Of a stretch of 64,000 bases of DNA, positions 41,808 through 52,200 are shown in pieces. Each line of letters opens with the position of its first letter. The first letter of the stretch is position 1. Made by a program: the position numbers and the translations under genes. Under the pieces are notes generated by a model that searched no databases, was not told where the DNA came from, and saw only the letters and a list, made by a program, of their open reading frames with translations. Source of the DNA: an uncultured Christensenellaceae bacterium (lineage in GTDB: Bacteria > Bacillota > Clostridia > Christensenellales > Borkfalkiaceae); NCBI GenBank assembly GCA_910588645.1, contig CAJUOY010000002.1, forward strand, positions 42,294 to 106,293, in the 5' to 3' direction.

Positions 41808-43583
41808 ATGAAAAGAGATCAAGTCAAAGAAAAATACAAGTGGAATACGAGCGATCTTTTTGCTACCGACGAAGAGTGGGAGCAAAAATTAAAGGAAGCG
41901 GAGAAACTGCTTGATTTTGCAAAATACGAGGGTAAACTATCGGATAGAGATACTCTTTTGAAGTTTTTTAAGGCAAACGACGAGTTCGGTAAACTGTTTG
42001 AAAGATTGGAAGTATATGCTCATATGCGCCATGACGAGGATGCCAACGTAACAAAATACGGCGCTTTTTATTCCAGAATAATGTCACTGTATACGAAATA
42101 TGCGACGGAACTTTCGTTCTATGAGCCTGAAATGGCGGCTTTGGATGAGGAGTATCTCAATTCATTAATATCGGACAGCCGCTTTGCGGATTACGACTAC
42201 GATTTGAAGAGGATTATAGCCCGTAAGCCTCACGTTGCTTCCAGGGAAGAGGAGAGACTTGTGGGAATGTCGGGTGAAATACTTGAAAACTTTTACGACA
42301 GTTTTTCCGCTATAGATACTCTCGATCTTCCGTTGCCCGAAATAGAATGGAACGGAGAAAAGACGACTTTGACACACGGTCTTTACGGTATCATACTTCA
42401 TTCTTCAGACAGGGCAAAGAGGGAGGAAGCTTACAATAAATATTACGGAGCATATACTTCGCTCATAAACGTTCTCACTTCGGTCTATAAGGGCAACGTT
42501 AAAAAGGACGTCTTTTTAAGTAGAGTTTATAAGTTCAAAACTTGTCTCGAACAGGCGTTGTTTTCCGAGGACGTGGATAGGGCGGTATACGACAATCTCA
42601 TAGCGGCGGTGGACGAGCACCTGCCCTCTATGCACAGATATATATCCGACAGGAAGAAGATACTAGGGTATGACAAGTTGTATTTCTACGACATCTACGC
42701 GCCGCTTGTAAAGGGCGTCGAAGTCAACTATTCTTATGACGAGGCCTATAAACTGGTGATAGAGGGACTTGCTCCCCTCGGTAAAGAATACCAGCAGCTT
42801 CTTAAAAGGGGCTATGACGAGCGTTGGATAGATGTTGAAGAGACGGAAGGCAAGCGCGGCGGCGCGTACAGTACGGGTTGCTACGGAGTGCATCCTTACG
42901 TTCTCTTGAATTATCAGCCTACGTTGAACGAGGTATTTACCATAGCTCACGAAATGGGACATTCCATTCACACTTGGTTTTCGCAGAATAACCAGCCGTT
43001 CTCAAAGAGCCAGTATAAGATCTTCGTCGCAGAGGTTGCAAGCACGGTAAACGAAACCTTGCTCTTGAAATATATGCTTAAAAATGCCGAGGACGTAAAT
43101 CTCAAAAAGTATCTTTTGAACTACTATCTTGACAGTATTCGCGCAACACTTCACAGACAGACAATGTTTGCGGAATTCGAAGACGCCGCTCACAATATGG
43201 CGGAGAGAGACGAGCCTTTGACTAAGGAAGCTCTGTGCGGAATTTATGCGGAAATCGGCAAAAAGTATTATGGTGAAGACATCGAGCACGACTATAATAT
43301 CTCCTGTGAATGGACGAGGATACCTCATTTTTACAGGGCGTTCTACGTGTACAAATACGCCACAGGAATAACGGCGGCGATAAATATCGCAAAGCGCATT
43401 CTCACCGAGGGCGAGCCTGCGGTAAAAGAATATTTCAATTTTCTTTCCGGCGGGTGCTCAACGGATCCCGTTTCGCTGTTAAAGCTTGCTGGAGTGGATC
43501 TTTCTACCAAAGCTCCATTCGAGGTCGCAATGGCGGAATTCGACGAAACTTTGAAAGAATTAGAGAAACTAATGAATATTTAA
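41808..43583 (+). CDS. pepF: Oligoendopeptidase F (M3B family)
   Basis: 591 residues. A cytosolic zinc peptidase that cuts oligopeptides. The zinc site is IAHEMGHSIHTWF (HExxH) with the third ligand Glu in the downstream helix VAEVASTVNETLL. N-terminal EKYKWNTSDLFATDEEW and VHPYVLLNY are PepF-typical. GAGG lies 11-12 bases before the ATG. It may degrade peptides imported by the opp system, though the genes are far apart. The dnaB gene follows after 17 bases. Confidence 0.97.
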   Translation: MKRDQVKEKYKWNTSDLFATDEEWEQKLKEAEKLLDFAKYEGKLSDRDTLLKFFKANDEFGKLFERLEVYAHMRHDEDANVTKYGAFYSRIMSLYTKYATELSFYEPEMAALDEEYLNSLISDSRFADYDYDLKRIIARKPHVASREEERLVGMSGEILENFYDSFSAIDTLDLPLPEIEWNGEKTTLTHGLYGIILHSSDRAKREEAYNKYYGAYTSLINVLTSVYKGNVKKDVFLSRVYKFKTCLEQALFSEDVDRAVYDNLIAAVDEHLPSMHRYISDRKKILGYDKLYFYDIYAPLVKGVEVNYSYDEAYKLVIEGLAPLGKEYQQLLKRGYDERWIDVEETEGKRGGAYSTGCYGVHPYVLLNYQPTLNEVFTIAHEMGHSIHTWFSQNNQPFSKSQYKIFVAEVASTVNETLLLKYMLKNAEDVNLKKYLLNYYLDSIRATLHRQTMFAEFEDAAHNMAERDEPLTKEALCGIYAEIGKKYYGEDIEHDYNISCEWTRIPHFYRAFYVYKYATGITAAINIAKRILTEGEPAVKEYFNFLSGGCSTDPVSLLKLAGVDLSTKAPFEVAMAEFDETLKELEKLMNI

Positions 43584-43600
43584 TAGGTTTATAAAGTACT

Positions 43601-45052
43601 ATGTCAGACAAAATAAACACAATGCCCAATAATTTAGATGCGGAACAGGCTCTTTTGGGATGTATGCTTATAGATAACGAGATACTACCCGAAGTGCTTG
43701 ATATGTTGACGGAAGATGATTTTTATCAGGATTCGCATAAATATATAATTTCCGCAATAAAGTATACTTTTTCCGCAAGACAGCCGGTGGATTTCGTCAC
43801 TCTTTCCGACAGATTGGAAAGCGACGGGAATCTTGCGAAGGCAGGGGGAATACAGTACCTTACCGAGCTTACTCAGGTAACGCCCTCTTCGGCGAACTAT
43901 AAGTCTTATCTGGATATAGTCAAGCGCGACAGTATAAACCGTAAACTTATTCGCGCGGCAAACGACGTTATAGAGTATGCCAAAACCAGCGACGATTCTT
44001 TAAAGAGCACGCAGTTTGCGGAGTCCAAGATTTACAGCGTTTCCCAAACTAACGATACTTCGCACGTCAAAGATATTAGGACCAGTGACGGCCTTGATCT
44101 CGTAAAGGAAAGATTTGAAAATCTGGCAAGGGATAAGAATGCTTACAGGGGTATTCCCACGGGATTTACCCGCTTCGACAACCTTACAAACGGTTTGCAG
44201 AGATCTGATCTAATCGTACTTGCGGCGCGTCCCGGTATGGGTAAAACGTCGCTTGCAATGAACATAATCGAGCATGCGGCCGTAGTCGAAGGCAAAGTTT
44301 GCGCGGTTTTCTCACTTGAAATGCCGGAAGTTCAGATAATTCAAAGACTTCTTTGTTCTAACGCGGAAGTCAGTATGGCGGCCGCGCTTGCAGGCAAGCT
44401 CACCGATAACGACTGGAAGAAGATTGCAAAATCTATGGACAGGCTCAGAAAGTGCAGGATCAACATTGACGATTCGTCGCGTGTGACTCCTGCGGAAATT
44501 CTTTCTAAGTGCCGCCGTATTAAGGCAAAGAACAACGGCGAACTCGACCTGATTATGGTCGACTATATTCAGCTTATGTCAAGCGGAAGGAAGGGCGAAG
44601 AGAACAGAGTTCAGGAAGTTGCGACGATCACAAGAGAACTCAAAATAATGGCTAAGGAACTCAATGTTCCAATAATCGCTCTTTCACAGTTGCGCCGTAT
44701 TCAGTCTGCCGAACCTCAGATTTCGGATTTGCGCGAATCTGGCGCTATAGAGCAGGACGCCGATATAGTTATGTTTATTTCCCGTCCGGACGTTGGTGCT
44801 ACGGATGCTGAGCTTGCAAGCGGTAAAGTCGTAAAGGGACAGGCCTTTCTTAATATCGCAAAGCATAGAAACGGCGGTCTTGAAAGAATACCGTTGCGCT
44901 TTAAGGGCGAGTTGACAAAGTTCGTAAATCCCGAAATGAACGAATCTATGGAGAACAGGGCGAATGAGACCAGGGGGCCTAAAAATCCCAACGAATATAC
45001 GCCTTTAACAGAGGAAGACGCTCCGCCTCCCGACGAAAATCCTCCCTTCTGA
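43601..45052 (+). CDS. dnaB: Replicative DNA helicase DnaB
   Basis: 483 residues. Hexameric 5'-3' helicase of the replication fork. N-terminal DnaB domain (MPNNLDAEQALLGCMLIDN) and C-terminal RecA fold with Walker A AARPGMGKTS, Walker B LDLIMVDYIQLM, and motif H4 (ISDLRESGAIEQDADIVMFISR). The tail is acidic and Pro-rich (LTEEDAPPPDENPPF). First gene of a cluster dnaB-tsaC-LMW PTP-rpiB with 0-6-base gaps or overlaps. The dnaD-like gene at 32-34 kb is the likely loading partner. Confidence 0.98.
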   Translation: MSDKINTMPNNLDAEQALLGCMLIDNEILPEVLDMLTEDDFYQDSHKYIISAIKYTFSARQPVDFVTLSDRLESDGNLAKAGGIQYLTELTQVTPSSANYKSYLDIVKRDSINRKLIRAANDVIEYAKTSDDSLKSTQFAESKIYSVSQTNDTSHVKDIRTSDGLDLVKERFENLARDKNAYRGIPTGFTRFDNLTNGLQRSDLIVLAARPGMGKTSLAMNIIEHAAVVEGKVCAVFSLEMPEVQIIQRLLCSNAEVSMAAALAGKLTDNDWKKIAKSMDRLRKCRINIDDSSRVTPAEILSKCRRIKAKNNGELDLIMVDYIQLMSSGRKGEENRVQEVATITRELKIMAKELNVPIIALSQLRRIQSAEPQISDLRESGAIEQDADIVMFISRPDVGATDAELASGKVVKGQAFLNIAKHRNGGLERIPLRFKGELTKFVNPEMNESMENRANETRGPKNPNEYTPLTEEDAPPPDENPPF

Positions 45053-45058
45053 TAATTT

Positions 45059-46054
45059 ATGGAAACAAAAATTTTACCTGTTGACGAAAATTCTCTGAGA
45101 CTTGCCAAGGTGATAATCGAGCATGGCGGCGTGGTGGGTATGCCCACGGAAACCGTTTACGGACTGGGCGCGAATGCGTTTGACTCCTCGGCTGTGGAGA
45201 GCATATTTAAAATAAAGGGCAGGCCCAACGACAATCCTCTAATCGTACACGTTCACGCGGAGTACGACTTGAATTTACTTGTGTCCGAAATACCCGATTA
45301 CGCGCGTAAGCTTGCAAAAGTTTATTTACCGGGACCGCTTACTATGGTCTATAAGAGCAAGGGGGCTGTAAGCGGCGCCGTGTCTTGCGGACTGGATACC
45401 CTTGCAATCCGTATTCCTTCCCATGAGGGAGCGCAAAAATTTTTGAAATACGTGAATTTGCCCATAGCGGCGCCTTCCGCAAACGTTTCAAAGCACGTAA
45501 GTCCTACTTCCGCCGATCACGTGTATGCGGATTTAAACGGCAGGATTGAATTGATTTTGGACGGCGGAAAGTGTTCCGGCGGGATAGAGAGTACCGTTTT
45601 GGATTGTACGGGTAAAGTTCCCGTAATTTTGCGTAGCGGACTCGTTACTCGGGAAATGATAGCAAAAGTTGCCGGCGACTGTGAGGAATACGTTTACAGG
45701 GAAGGCGGTAAGGCGCTGTCTCCCGGAATGAAATATAAACACTATTCGCCTAAATGCAGGACAAAGCTGTTTGCTTCCAACGAGTTGTCCAAGGCTATGG
45801 AATACTACGGCGAACAAATAAAAAAGGGGGTAAGGGCGGTAATAATGTGCGACAGCCTGACGGCCGTAAAAGTCGCGGGTAACGTTCTCGATCTCGGTTG
45901 TACGGGTGCGGAGATAGCCGCAAATCTCTACGGTAAACTGAGAGAGGGCGAAGAGATTGCCGATGAAATAATAGCAATCGAACCCGAAAATCAGGACGGC
46001 GTCATGGTCGGCGTTATGAACAGATTAAAAAAAGCCTGTGCTGAGTTAAAATGA
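45059..46054 (+). CDS. tsaC: L-threonylcarbamoyladenylate synthase (Sua5/YwlC type)
   Basis: 331 residues. Makes threonylcarbamoyl-AMP from threonine, bicarbonate and ATP for the t6A37 modification of ANN-decoding tRNAs. The YrdC domain shows GVVGMPTETVYGLGANAF, KIKGRPNDNPLIVHV, LAIRIPSH and PIAAPSANVSKHVSPTSADHV. It is the longer Sua5 form with a C-terminal domain (ALSPGMKYKHYSPK). No ribosome site before the ATG, which lies 6 bases after dnaB; probably translated by coupling. Confidence 0.96.
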   Translation: METKILPVDENSLRLAKVIIEHGGVVGMPTETVYGLGANAFDSSAVESIFKIKGRPNDNPLIVHVHAEYDLNLLVSEIPDYARKLAKVYLPGPLTMVYKSKGAVSGAVSCGLDTLAIRIPSHEGAQKFLKYVNLPIAAPSANVSKHVSPTSADHVYADLNGRIELILDGGKCSGGIESTVLDCTGKVPVILRSGLVTREMIAKVAGDCEEYVYREGGKALSPGMKYKHYSPKCRTKLFASNELSKAMEYYGEQIKKGVRAVIMCDSLTAVKVAGNVLDLGCTGAEIAANLYGKLREGEEIADEIIAIEPENQDGVMVGVMNRLKKACAELK

Positions 46055-46506
46055 AAAGAAAAAAAATATTGTTCGTTTGTACTGGCAACACTTGCCGAAG
46101 TCCTATGGCGGAAGCGCTGTTGCGGACAAAAATAAAACGTAATAAAATCAAGTGGTGGGACGCGTCGTCCTGCGGTATACAAGCGGAAGTCGGCGGCACG
46201 ATAAGTCCCAACAGTAAAACCGCTCTTGCGGAGATAGGTATTTCTTCGGAAAAATTTGCTCCGCGTCAATTAAAGCAAACTCTAATAGAAAAGAGTACTT
46301 TTGTTATTTGTATGACCGAAATGCAGAAGAAACTGCTTGAGGGGTGTGGAAACGTCTATTGTATAAAGGATGTTTGCGGTTACGATATTCCCGATCCGTA
46401 CGGTTGCAATATCGACGCGTATAGGGTAACGCGCGACGCGCTTTCCCGTGCCTGCGATATTATAATAAAAAATTTTATTAAAACATATAAGGATACAGAG
46501 TTATGA
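46051..46506 (+). CDS. Low-molecular-weight protein tyrosine phosphatase
   Basis: 151 residues. The catalytic P-loop CTGNTCRSPMAE is at the N-terminus and the general acid is Asp in DIPDPYG. It removes phosphate from phosphotyrosine or phosphoarginine. In Firmicutes this gene often sits next to tsaC and rpiB (as ywlE does), so the arginine-phosphatase type is possible. The Thr before the Cys loop's Arg fits the YwlE-like CTGNTCRS form. It overlaps tsaC and rpiB by 4 bases each. Confidence 0.94.
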   Translation: MKRKKILFVCTGNTCRSPMAEALLRTKIKRNKIKWWDASSCGIQAEVGGTISPNSKTALAEIGISSEKFAPRQLKQTLIEKSTFVICMTEMQKKLLEGCGNVYCIKDVCGYDIPDPYGCNIDAYRVTRDALSRACDIIIKNFIKTYKDTEL

Positions 46507-46952
46507 AAATTGCAATAGCCTGCGATCACGGCGGACTCAATCTCAAAAACAAAGTTATTTCTCATCTTGAAAAAAATGGATATGAAATTGTCAACTTCGG
46601 TACGGATACGTTCGATAGTTGCGACTATCCCGATCACGCGTTGCCTGCCGCGGAAGCGGTCGCCTCTGGAGAGTGCGAAAAGGGAATAGTTATTTGCTCC
46701 ACAGGTATCGGCGTATCTATAGTTGCAAACAAAGTGCCCGGAGTACGTTGCGCACACTGTCACGATACGTATTGCGCGGAGTTTACAAGACTTCATAATA
46801 ACTCCAATATGCTGGCTCTCGGTGAAAAAGTCGTAGGGGAAGGTTATGCGCTGAAAATAGTTGACGCCTTCTTGAATACGGAATTCGAGGGTGGCAGACA
46901 CGAACGCAGAGTAAATAAAATAACCGATATCGAAAAAAAATACGGCAAATAA
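46503..46952 (+). CDS. rpiB: Ribose 5-phosphate isomerase B
   Basis: 149 residues. Interconverts ribose 5-phosphate and ribulose 5-phosphate (pentose phosphate pathway). Visible motifs: IAIACDHGGLNLK with the Asp-His phosphate site, VNFGTDTFDSCDYPDHA, GIVICSTGIGVSIVANK with the catalytic Cys, and the C-terminal HERRVNKI. Last gene of the dnaB cluster, converging on comEC. Confidence 0.97.
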   Translation: MKIAIACDHGGLNLKNKVISHLEKNGYEIVNFGTDTFDSCDYPDHALPAAEAVASGECEKGIVICSTGIGVSIVANKVPGVRCAHCHDTYCAEFTRLHNNSNMLALGEKVVGEGYALKIVDAFLNTEFEGGRHERRVNKITDIEKKYGK

Positions 46953-46959
46953 AATATAG

Positions 46960-46982
46960 GGCCGCCCATAAAAAGGGCGGCC
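46960..46982. terminator. Strong GC hairpin between rpiB and comEC
   Basis: 8-bp perfect stem GGCCGCCC/GGGCGGCC with a 7-base loop. T-tracts on either side are poor, so termination is likely but not certain. Confidence 0.55.
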
Positions 46983-47001
46983 GCTGTCGCTTTATAAGAT
47001 T

Positions 47002-49089
47002 TTATCTTTGCTTTAATATGCCGTTTTCCGTAAAAAAGCTTATCTTGCCGTATTCCGCAATATTGTAGTAAAGTCCCTTTTTTGAAAAATACACCGTGTT
47101 TTTTGCGTTGCAAATTTCTCTGCGCATTTCAAAATCATAATTTATGTTCTCGGATATAAGCAAATCGCAGTCTGTGTAGGGAATATCTCCGCAGCTTATA
47201 CAAATTTTTATCCCGTTGTCTGTTACAGTCAAATTGTAACCGTCCGTAAATTCAAAATTCAAATCGGATAGTTGAAATTTGTGCGCGTAATTGAATTTTA
47301 TGTCTCTGTACGGTTGTACAGGGACGTAGAAATCGGAAATGTAAACGTTGTCGCAGTTCAATGCTCGATCATAATTTACCGCGCAATTTTCGTCTCCGAG
47401 TAAAATTACTCCGTCAAGATTAAGCGAATAGTTGTCGTTAAGTAAATCTGTTATTCTTGACGTGCTTGCGCTGTCCGTAATAACAAGCACGTTCCCGCTA
47501 GAACCTTTAAATAGCACGCATCCGCCGTATGCATTTGCGGAAATTGCAATTTTATGTCCCGTTAAAGGCGTAAAAGTCGCAATCAGAACATATCCCGTTG
47601 CGACGACCAAAGTTATCGCAAAAAATATACTGCCGTAGATAGCGCCCAAATTCAGTTTGTCGGAAGACGCTAAAAACACAAAACAGTAAAGCAACGGAAA
47701 CAATCCCGAACCAAAACCCGTAATAAGTACGTTTTCAAATCCTGCGGTGGCTAAAAAAGATATTACTGCTTGCAACGGTAGAGCGGCGTATGTAAGAATT
47801 ATTCCTAATGGCGGCATCAAAGCGGCAGCAATAGCGGCAACGAACATTATCTCAAACATTAAGGATATGACGGGAACGACAATGATATTCAAAAGTATTC
47901 CTGCGCCGCTCAGGTAACCAAAGCCCGCCATCATAACTGGAAGAGTGCCTGCCGTTGCGCCGAGTGACGCGCCCGCGCCGTCCGCAATCTTTTTGGGAAT
48001 TTTGATTTTGCGAAGAAAGTTTCCGCACTTGGAGGAGAACATAAATATTCCTCCCACGGCGCATACGGAAAGCTGAAAACCTATTGCAAACAAATTTAAC
48101 GGATTTATAAACAGAATAACCAATACCGCGGCGGCGAGCATATTCAGGCCGTCGCGTTTTACGTGTATTAACCTTGTCAAAATGCTTATGGCGCACATAA
48201 TTACCGCGCGGACTGATGAGAGAGTAAACCCGCAAATACCGGCGTAAAAAATAATTGCCGATATACATATTAATGCAGCGGCGTATTTATTTGCGCGCAG
48301 TTTTTTTAATATCCCGCCGAGTATCGCGTAAACAAGCCCGATATGAAGTCCCGATACAGCAAATATATGGGCGACTCCGCCGAAGCGGAAATTTTCGAGC
48401 GCGCGTTCATCCATGTCATTCGTTTCACCGATGAGCATAGCGTAGCATATAGCCGCCGTATCATCGTCAAGGTTTTCGTATAGAGCGTTCCTTATTTCCT
48501 TGCGTATGCTTCCGAAGAGAGAGAAGCGGTACTGCGATTTCATTCCGCCGTAAACGGCGCAGGAATACCTTACGTCGTTCTGCGCATAGTAGTTCAGTTC
48601 GCCGTACGGAAACAATTCGAACTTCGTCACCGTGGTAAAAAATTCGACTCTGTAGCCTATATCGCAAAACTCGCCGTACCCGACTTTTAATTTTACGAGT
48701 ATCTTGCCGGCAAAAGGCGTATTATCGACAGTCGCATTGTCTATAATAATCGTTTCGCCGTAGCTATTAATATTCTTTTCAACAACCGTGCCGCATACGT
48801 AGTGAGGATTGCTTGTGTCGATTTCGTTTAATTTATAATTTTCAAGTTTTGAAATGCAACTGAAAACACCTACTATAAAGAGAATTACGGCGAGCAGAGT
48901 AAATATGACGAATTTGGGTCTTTTAATTGCCGTAAAAATAATCAGCGGGATTAAAGATGTCGGCGCGACACAGATTAGCCATATTAATTCTATATTTTTG
49001 TAAACAAAATAAAAACCCGTAATTATGCCTGAAAGCAGTGCTAAGGCAAGTATTACGGGTATTCTTATATTTACAAAGCGTTTTTTCAT
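47002..49089 (-). CDS. comEC: ComEC/Rec2 DNA-uptake channel with degenerate C-terminal domain
   Basis: 695 residues. Order: N-terminal membrane segments and DUF4131 region (to ~200), competence core (AMLIGETNDMD, then HIFAVSGLHIGLVYAIL) with about ten spans, then a soluble C-terminal ~190 residues. ComEC is the membrane channel for single-stranded DNA in transformation. The C-terminal part is where other ComEC proteins have a metallo-beta-lactamase domain with DVGQGD and HxHxDH. Here those motifs are absent (SANAYGGCVLFKGSSGNVLV, later GVILLGDENCAVNYD). It is either a nuclease-dead remnant or a non-catalytic version. Confidence 0.93.
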   Translation of the reverse strand: MKKRFVNIRIPVILALALLSGIITGFYFVYKNIELIWLICVAPTSLIPLIIFTAIKRPKFVIFTLLAVILFIVGVFSCISKLENYKLNEIDTSNPHYVCGTVVEKNINSYGETIIIDNATVDNTPFAGKILVKLKVGYGEFCDIGYRVEFFTTVTKFELFPYGELNYYAQNDVRYSCAVYGGMKSQYRFSLFGSIRKEIRNALYENLDDDTAAICYAMLIGETNDMDERALENFRFGGVAHIFAVSGLHIGLVYAILGGILKKLRANKYAAALICISAIIFYAGICGFTLSSVRAVIMCAISILTRLIHVKRDGLNMLAAAVLVILFINPLNLFAIGFQLSVCAVGGIFMFSSKCGNFLRKIKIPKKIADGAGASLGATAGTLPVMMAGFGYLSGAGILLNIIVVPVISLMFEIMFVAAIAAALMPPLGIILTYAALPLQAVISFLATAGFENVLITGFGSGLFPLLYCFVFLASSDKLNLGAIYGSIFFAITLVVATGYVLIATFTPLTGHKIAISANAYGGCVLFKGSSGNVLVITDSASTSRITDLLNDNYSLNLDGVILLGDENCAVNYDRALNCDNVYISDFYVPVQPYRDIKFNYAHKFQLSDLNFEFTDGYNLTVTDNGIKICISCGDIPYTDCDLLISENINYDFEMRREICNAKNTVYFSKKGLYYNIAEYGKISFFTENGILKQR

Positions 49090-49184
49090 ATAGTTAATTT
49101 AGATTTTTGTTTGATTATAGCATATAAAAAATATTAAATCAACATTGTTATAAAAAAAGCTGAAAATTGCAGTATATCTTAAAA

Positions 49185-49225
49185 TTGACAAGCATATTGA
49201 CAAGTAACCATATATTTGATAATAT
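49185..49225 (+). promoter_or_regulatory. Promoter region of the Ig/LRR lipoprotein gene
   Basis: Two TTGACA copies (49185 and 49197) lie upstream of GATAATAT (49218-49225). From the second copy, TAATAT sits at a 17-base spacing. Confidence 0.5.
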
Positions 49226-49266
49226 TTAAATGGCGAAAAACATTAGAGAAGCGGTAAGGGGATGCA

Positions 49267-52200
49267 ATGAAAAAATTTGTGGTTTTATTATTGTCGGTCA
49301 TCTGTGTGTGTGGAGCTACGTTCTGCATTTCCGCATGTGAAAAATCACCGGATGACGGCGGACTTTCTCAGATCGTTCAAATAACGGATCTAACGCTGGA
49401 TGTATCTTCCATGAATTTGCAAGTCGGCGAAAGCGGAACGCTTATCGCAACGGTAAAGCCTGAAAACGCAACAGATAAAACGGTAACTTGGCAAAGTCTC
49501 GATCCTAATGTGGCAACTGTAGAAAACGGGAAAGTTACGGCGGTCGGCGAGGGCGTGACGTCGGTATTCGCGGTATGCGGGTTGAAAAACGCAAGCTGTA
49601 TAATTACAGTAACAGACGAGCCAAAAACAGAAGTAACAAGCATTACTTTAAGCGAGCAAGCCTTGAATATGCAGATCGGCGAAAATAGAATGCTTATCGC
49701 AACGGTAAAGCCTGAAAACGCAACAGATAAAACGGTAACTTGGCAAAGTCTAGATTCTAAAGTCGCAACGGTGGAAAACGGAAAGGTTTCGGCGGTCGGC
49801 GAAGGCGACACTACGGTCTTGGCTGTGTGCGGTTCAAAGACAGCAAGTTGTATCGTTACCGTCTCAAAGAAACCGATTGAGGATATCGATTACGGCATTA
49901 CGTTCGATAAAACTTCGCTGTTGATTCATATAGGTGAAAGCGCTATCATAAACGCAACCGTAAACATAGGCGGCGTGGACAAAACGTTAATATGGCAGAG
50001 TACGGATAAAGAGGTTGTTACAGTTAAAGACGGTAAATTAGAGGCTTTAAAAGCGGGAATGGCTATTATTGTTGCGACTTGCGGTGATTACAGTGCAAGT
50101 TGTGTTGTTTCGGTAATTCCGGTTGAAACGACGGGTGTTACGCTCGATAAAACCTCGCTATCTTTATACATAGGTGACAACACAGAACTAAAAGCAAATG
50201 TTTCTCCCGATAACGCGACAAATAAGACCATACTTTGGCAGAGTTTGGATAGTTCTATCGCACGTGTAGTTGACGGTAAAGTTTATGGCGTTTCCGAGGG
50301 GTCTACTGTAATAACCGCTATGTGTACGTCGGCTACCGAAGTATTTACGGCTACCTGTGTAGTAAAAGTCATAGACGGCGCGGTCACGGGTCTGGTGTTT
50401 GACAAAAAGGAACATTCAATGTTTATCGGAGAAACTTTTACCGTTGCGGCCAAGGTTTTGCCTGAATATGCAAAGGATAAGACGATAATTTGGAGCAGCT
50501 CTGACGAGAATATCGCAACGGTAGAGGACGGTGTAGTGACGGCGCTTTCCGACGGAGAAATTACTATAACGGGTAGCGCCGGCGGATTCGAAGCCGTATG
50601 CAAAATTAAGATCGAAGATCCAAACCCCGTGGTAAAAATAGAAGTTATCGGTGAAGAAAACGCGTTTATTGATGAATTTTCTCTCTCCGACTACCATATG
50701 AAAGCGACTCGCCGAAACGGGGTAACGGAGAATATTGCGATAGACGAAGAATATATTTCCGTCGAAGATTTTGAAAAGCTTTCCTCTGTCGGAGCTCATA
50801 CTATAACCGTAACGTATAAAAAAATTCCGTCACAATGGGTTATAACTATCGTCAACCACGATTTCGAGGGCGTTGAATTCGAGTCGCAGACCTTTGTTTA
50901 CGACGGGAGCGCAAAAAGTCTTAAAGTAACGGGAGCGCCTGAAGGTACGGAAATAACGTATGAGAACAACGGACAAACGGATCTCGGCGAGTATATAGTT
51001 ACTGCAACGCTGACAAAGCAATATTATAATACTAAAACGCTAACTGCGACGCTTACGATAAAATTCAACAGTTTCGATGAAGCGGAATTTAAATCGCAGA
51101 CTTTCCTTTACGACGGGGAAGAAAAGAGCCTTATCGTTACGGGCGTGCCCGAGGGAACTTATATAGAATATACGAATAATGCGCAGACCGAAGTGGGCGA
51201 GTACATCGTTACGGCGGAACTGAGAAAAACTTTCTATTATACCAAAACGCTTACGGCTACTCTTAAAATAGAACTTCGCGAACACAATGTCACATATGTT
51301 TTGTGTTACGATAACGTCACGAACGATAATCCCGTAAAATTCAACGTTGCGCTTGGGCTTAAACTTTTATCTCCCGTTCGGGTGGTGGATGACGGAAAGT
51401 ATTTCAGCGGTTGGTATACGGACAGCGGTTACGAAAATAAAATTTCAGAGATCGTTGCGGGTACTGACGAGGATATTACGCTGTATGCAAAATGGGAATT
51501 GCCCTATAATGTTTGGCGGGACGGAACGATTACCGAGGTAAACAGTCTTGGCAAGACTTTGTCGGAAATAATCATAATTCCGGAAGTTGACGGAGTTAAA
51601 GTTAAAAAGATAGGCGTCCTTGCATTTAGAAATTGTACTTCTTTGGTCAGTATTAGCATACCTTACGGAGTTACCGTTATAGATAATGTCGCGTTTGGCG
51701 GGTGTCGAAATTTAACTAACGTAGAGTTGCCGGAGAGTTTAACGTCTATCGGCAATGGTGCATTTCAAGATTGTGCGAACCTTACGGAAATATCGATACC
51801 GGACAGTGTAAATGCTATAGGTCCATTCATTTTTAACAATTGTAAAAGTCTTATAAACGTAAAATTGTCATCAAAGATTACTAGAATCGAGCAAAAAGCG
51901 TTTTCCGGTTGCAATAAGTTGTTAAACGTCAATATTCCGGAAGGAGTTACTTATATCGATTCAAATTCGTTTTCCGGTTGCGTCAGTTTAAAGAGCATAG
52001 ATATACCTGGCAGCGTCGGTAGGATCGGCTTTCTCGCATTTAACGGATGTAGTTCGCTTGAAAGTGTAATTCTCCCTGAAGGTTTAACTACGATAGAAGG
52101 CTATTTATTTTCGGATTGCCATTCGCTAACGGCCGTAACTATTCCCGAAAGCGTAACCGTTATAGAGGACAGGGCGTTTCTATATTGCCGCAGTCTTAAA

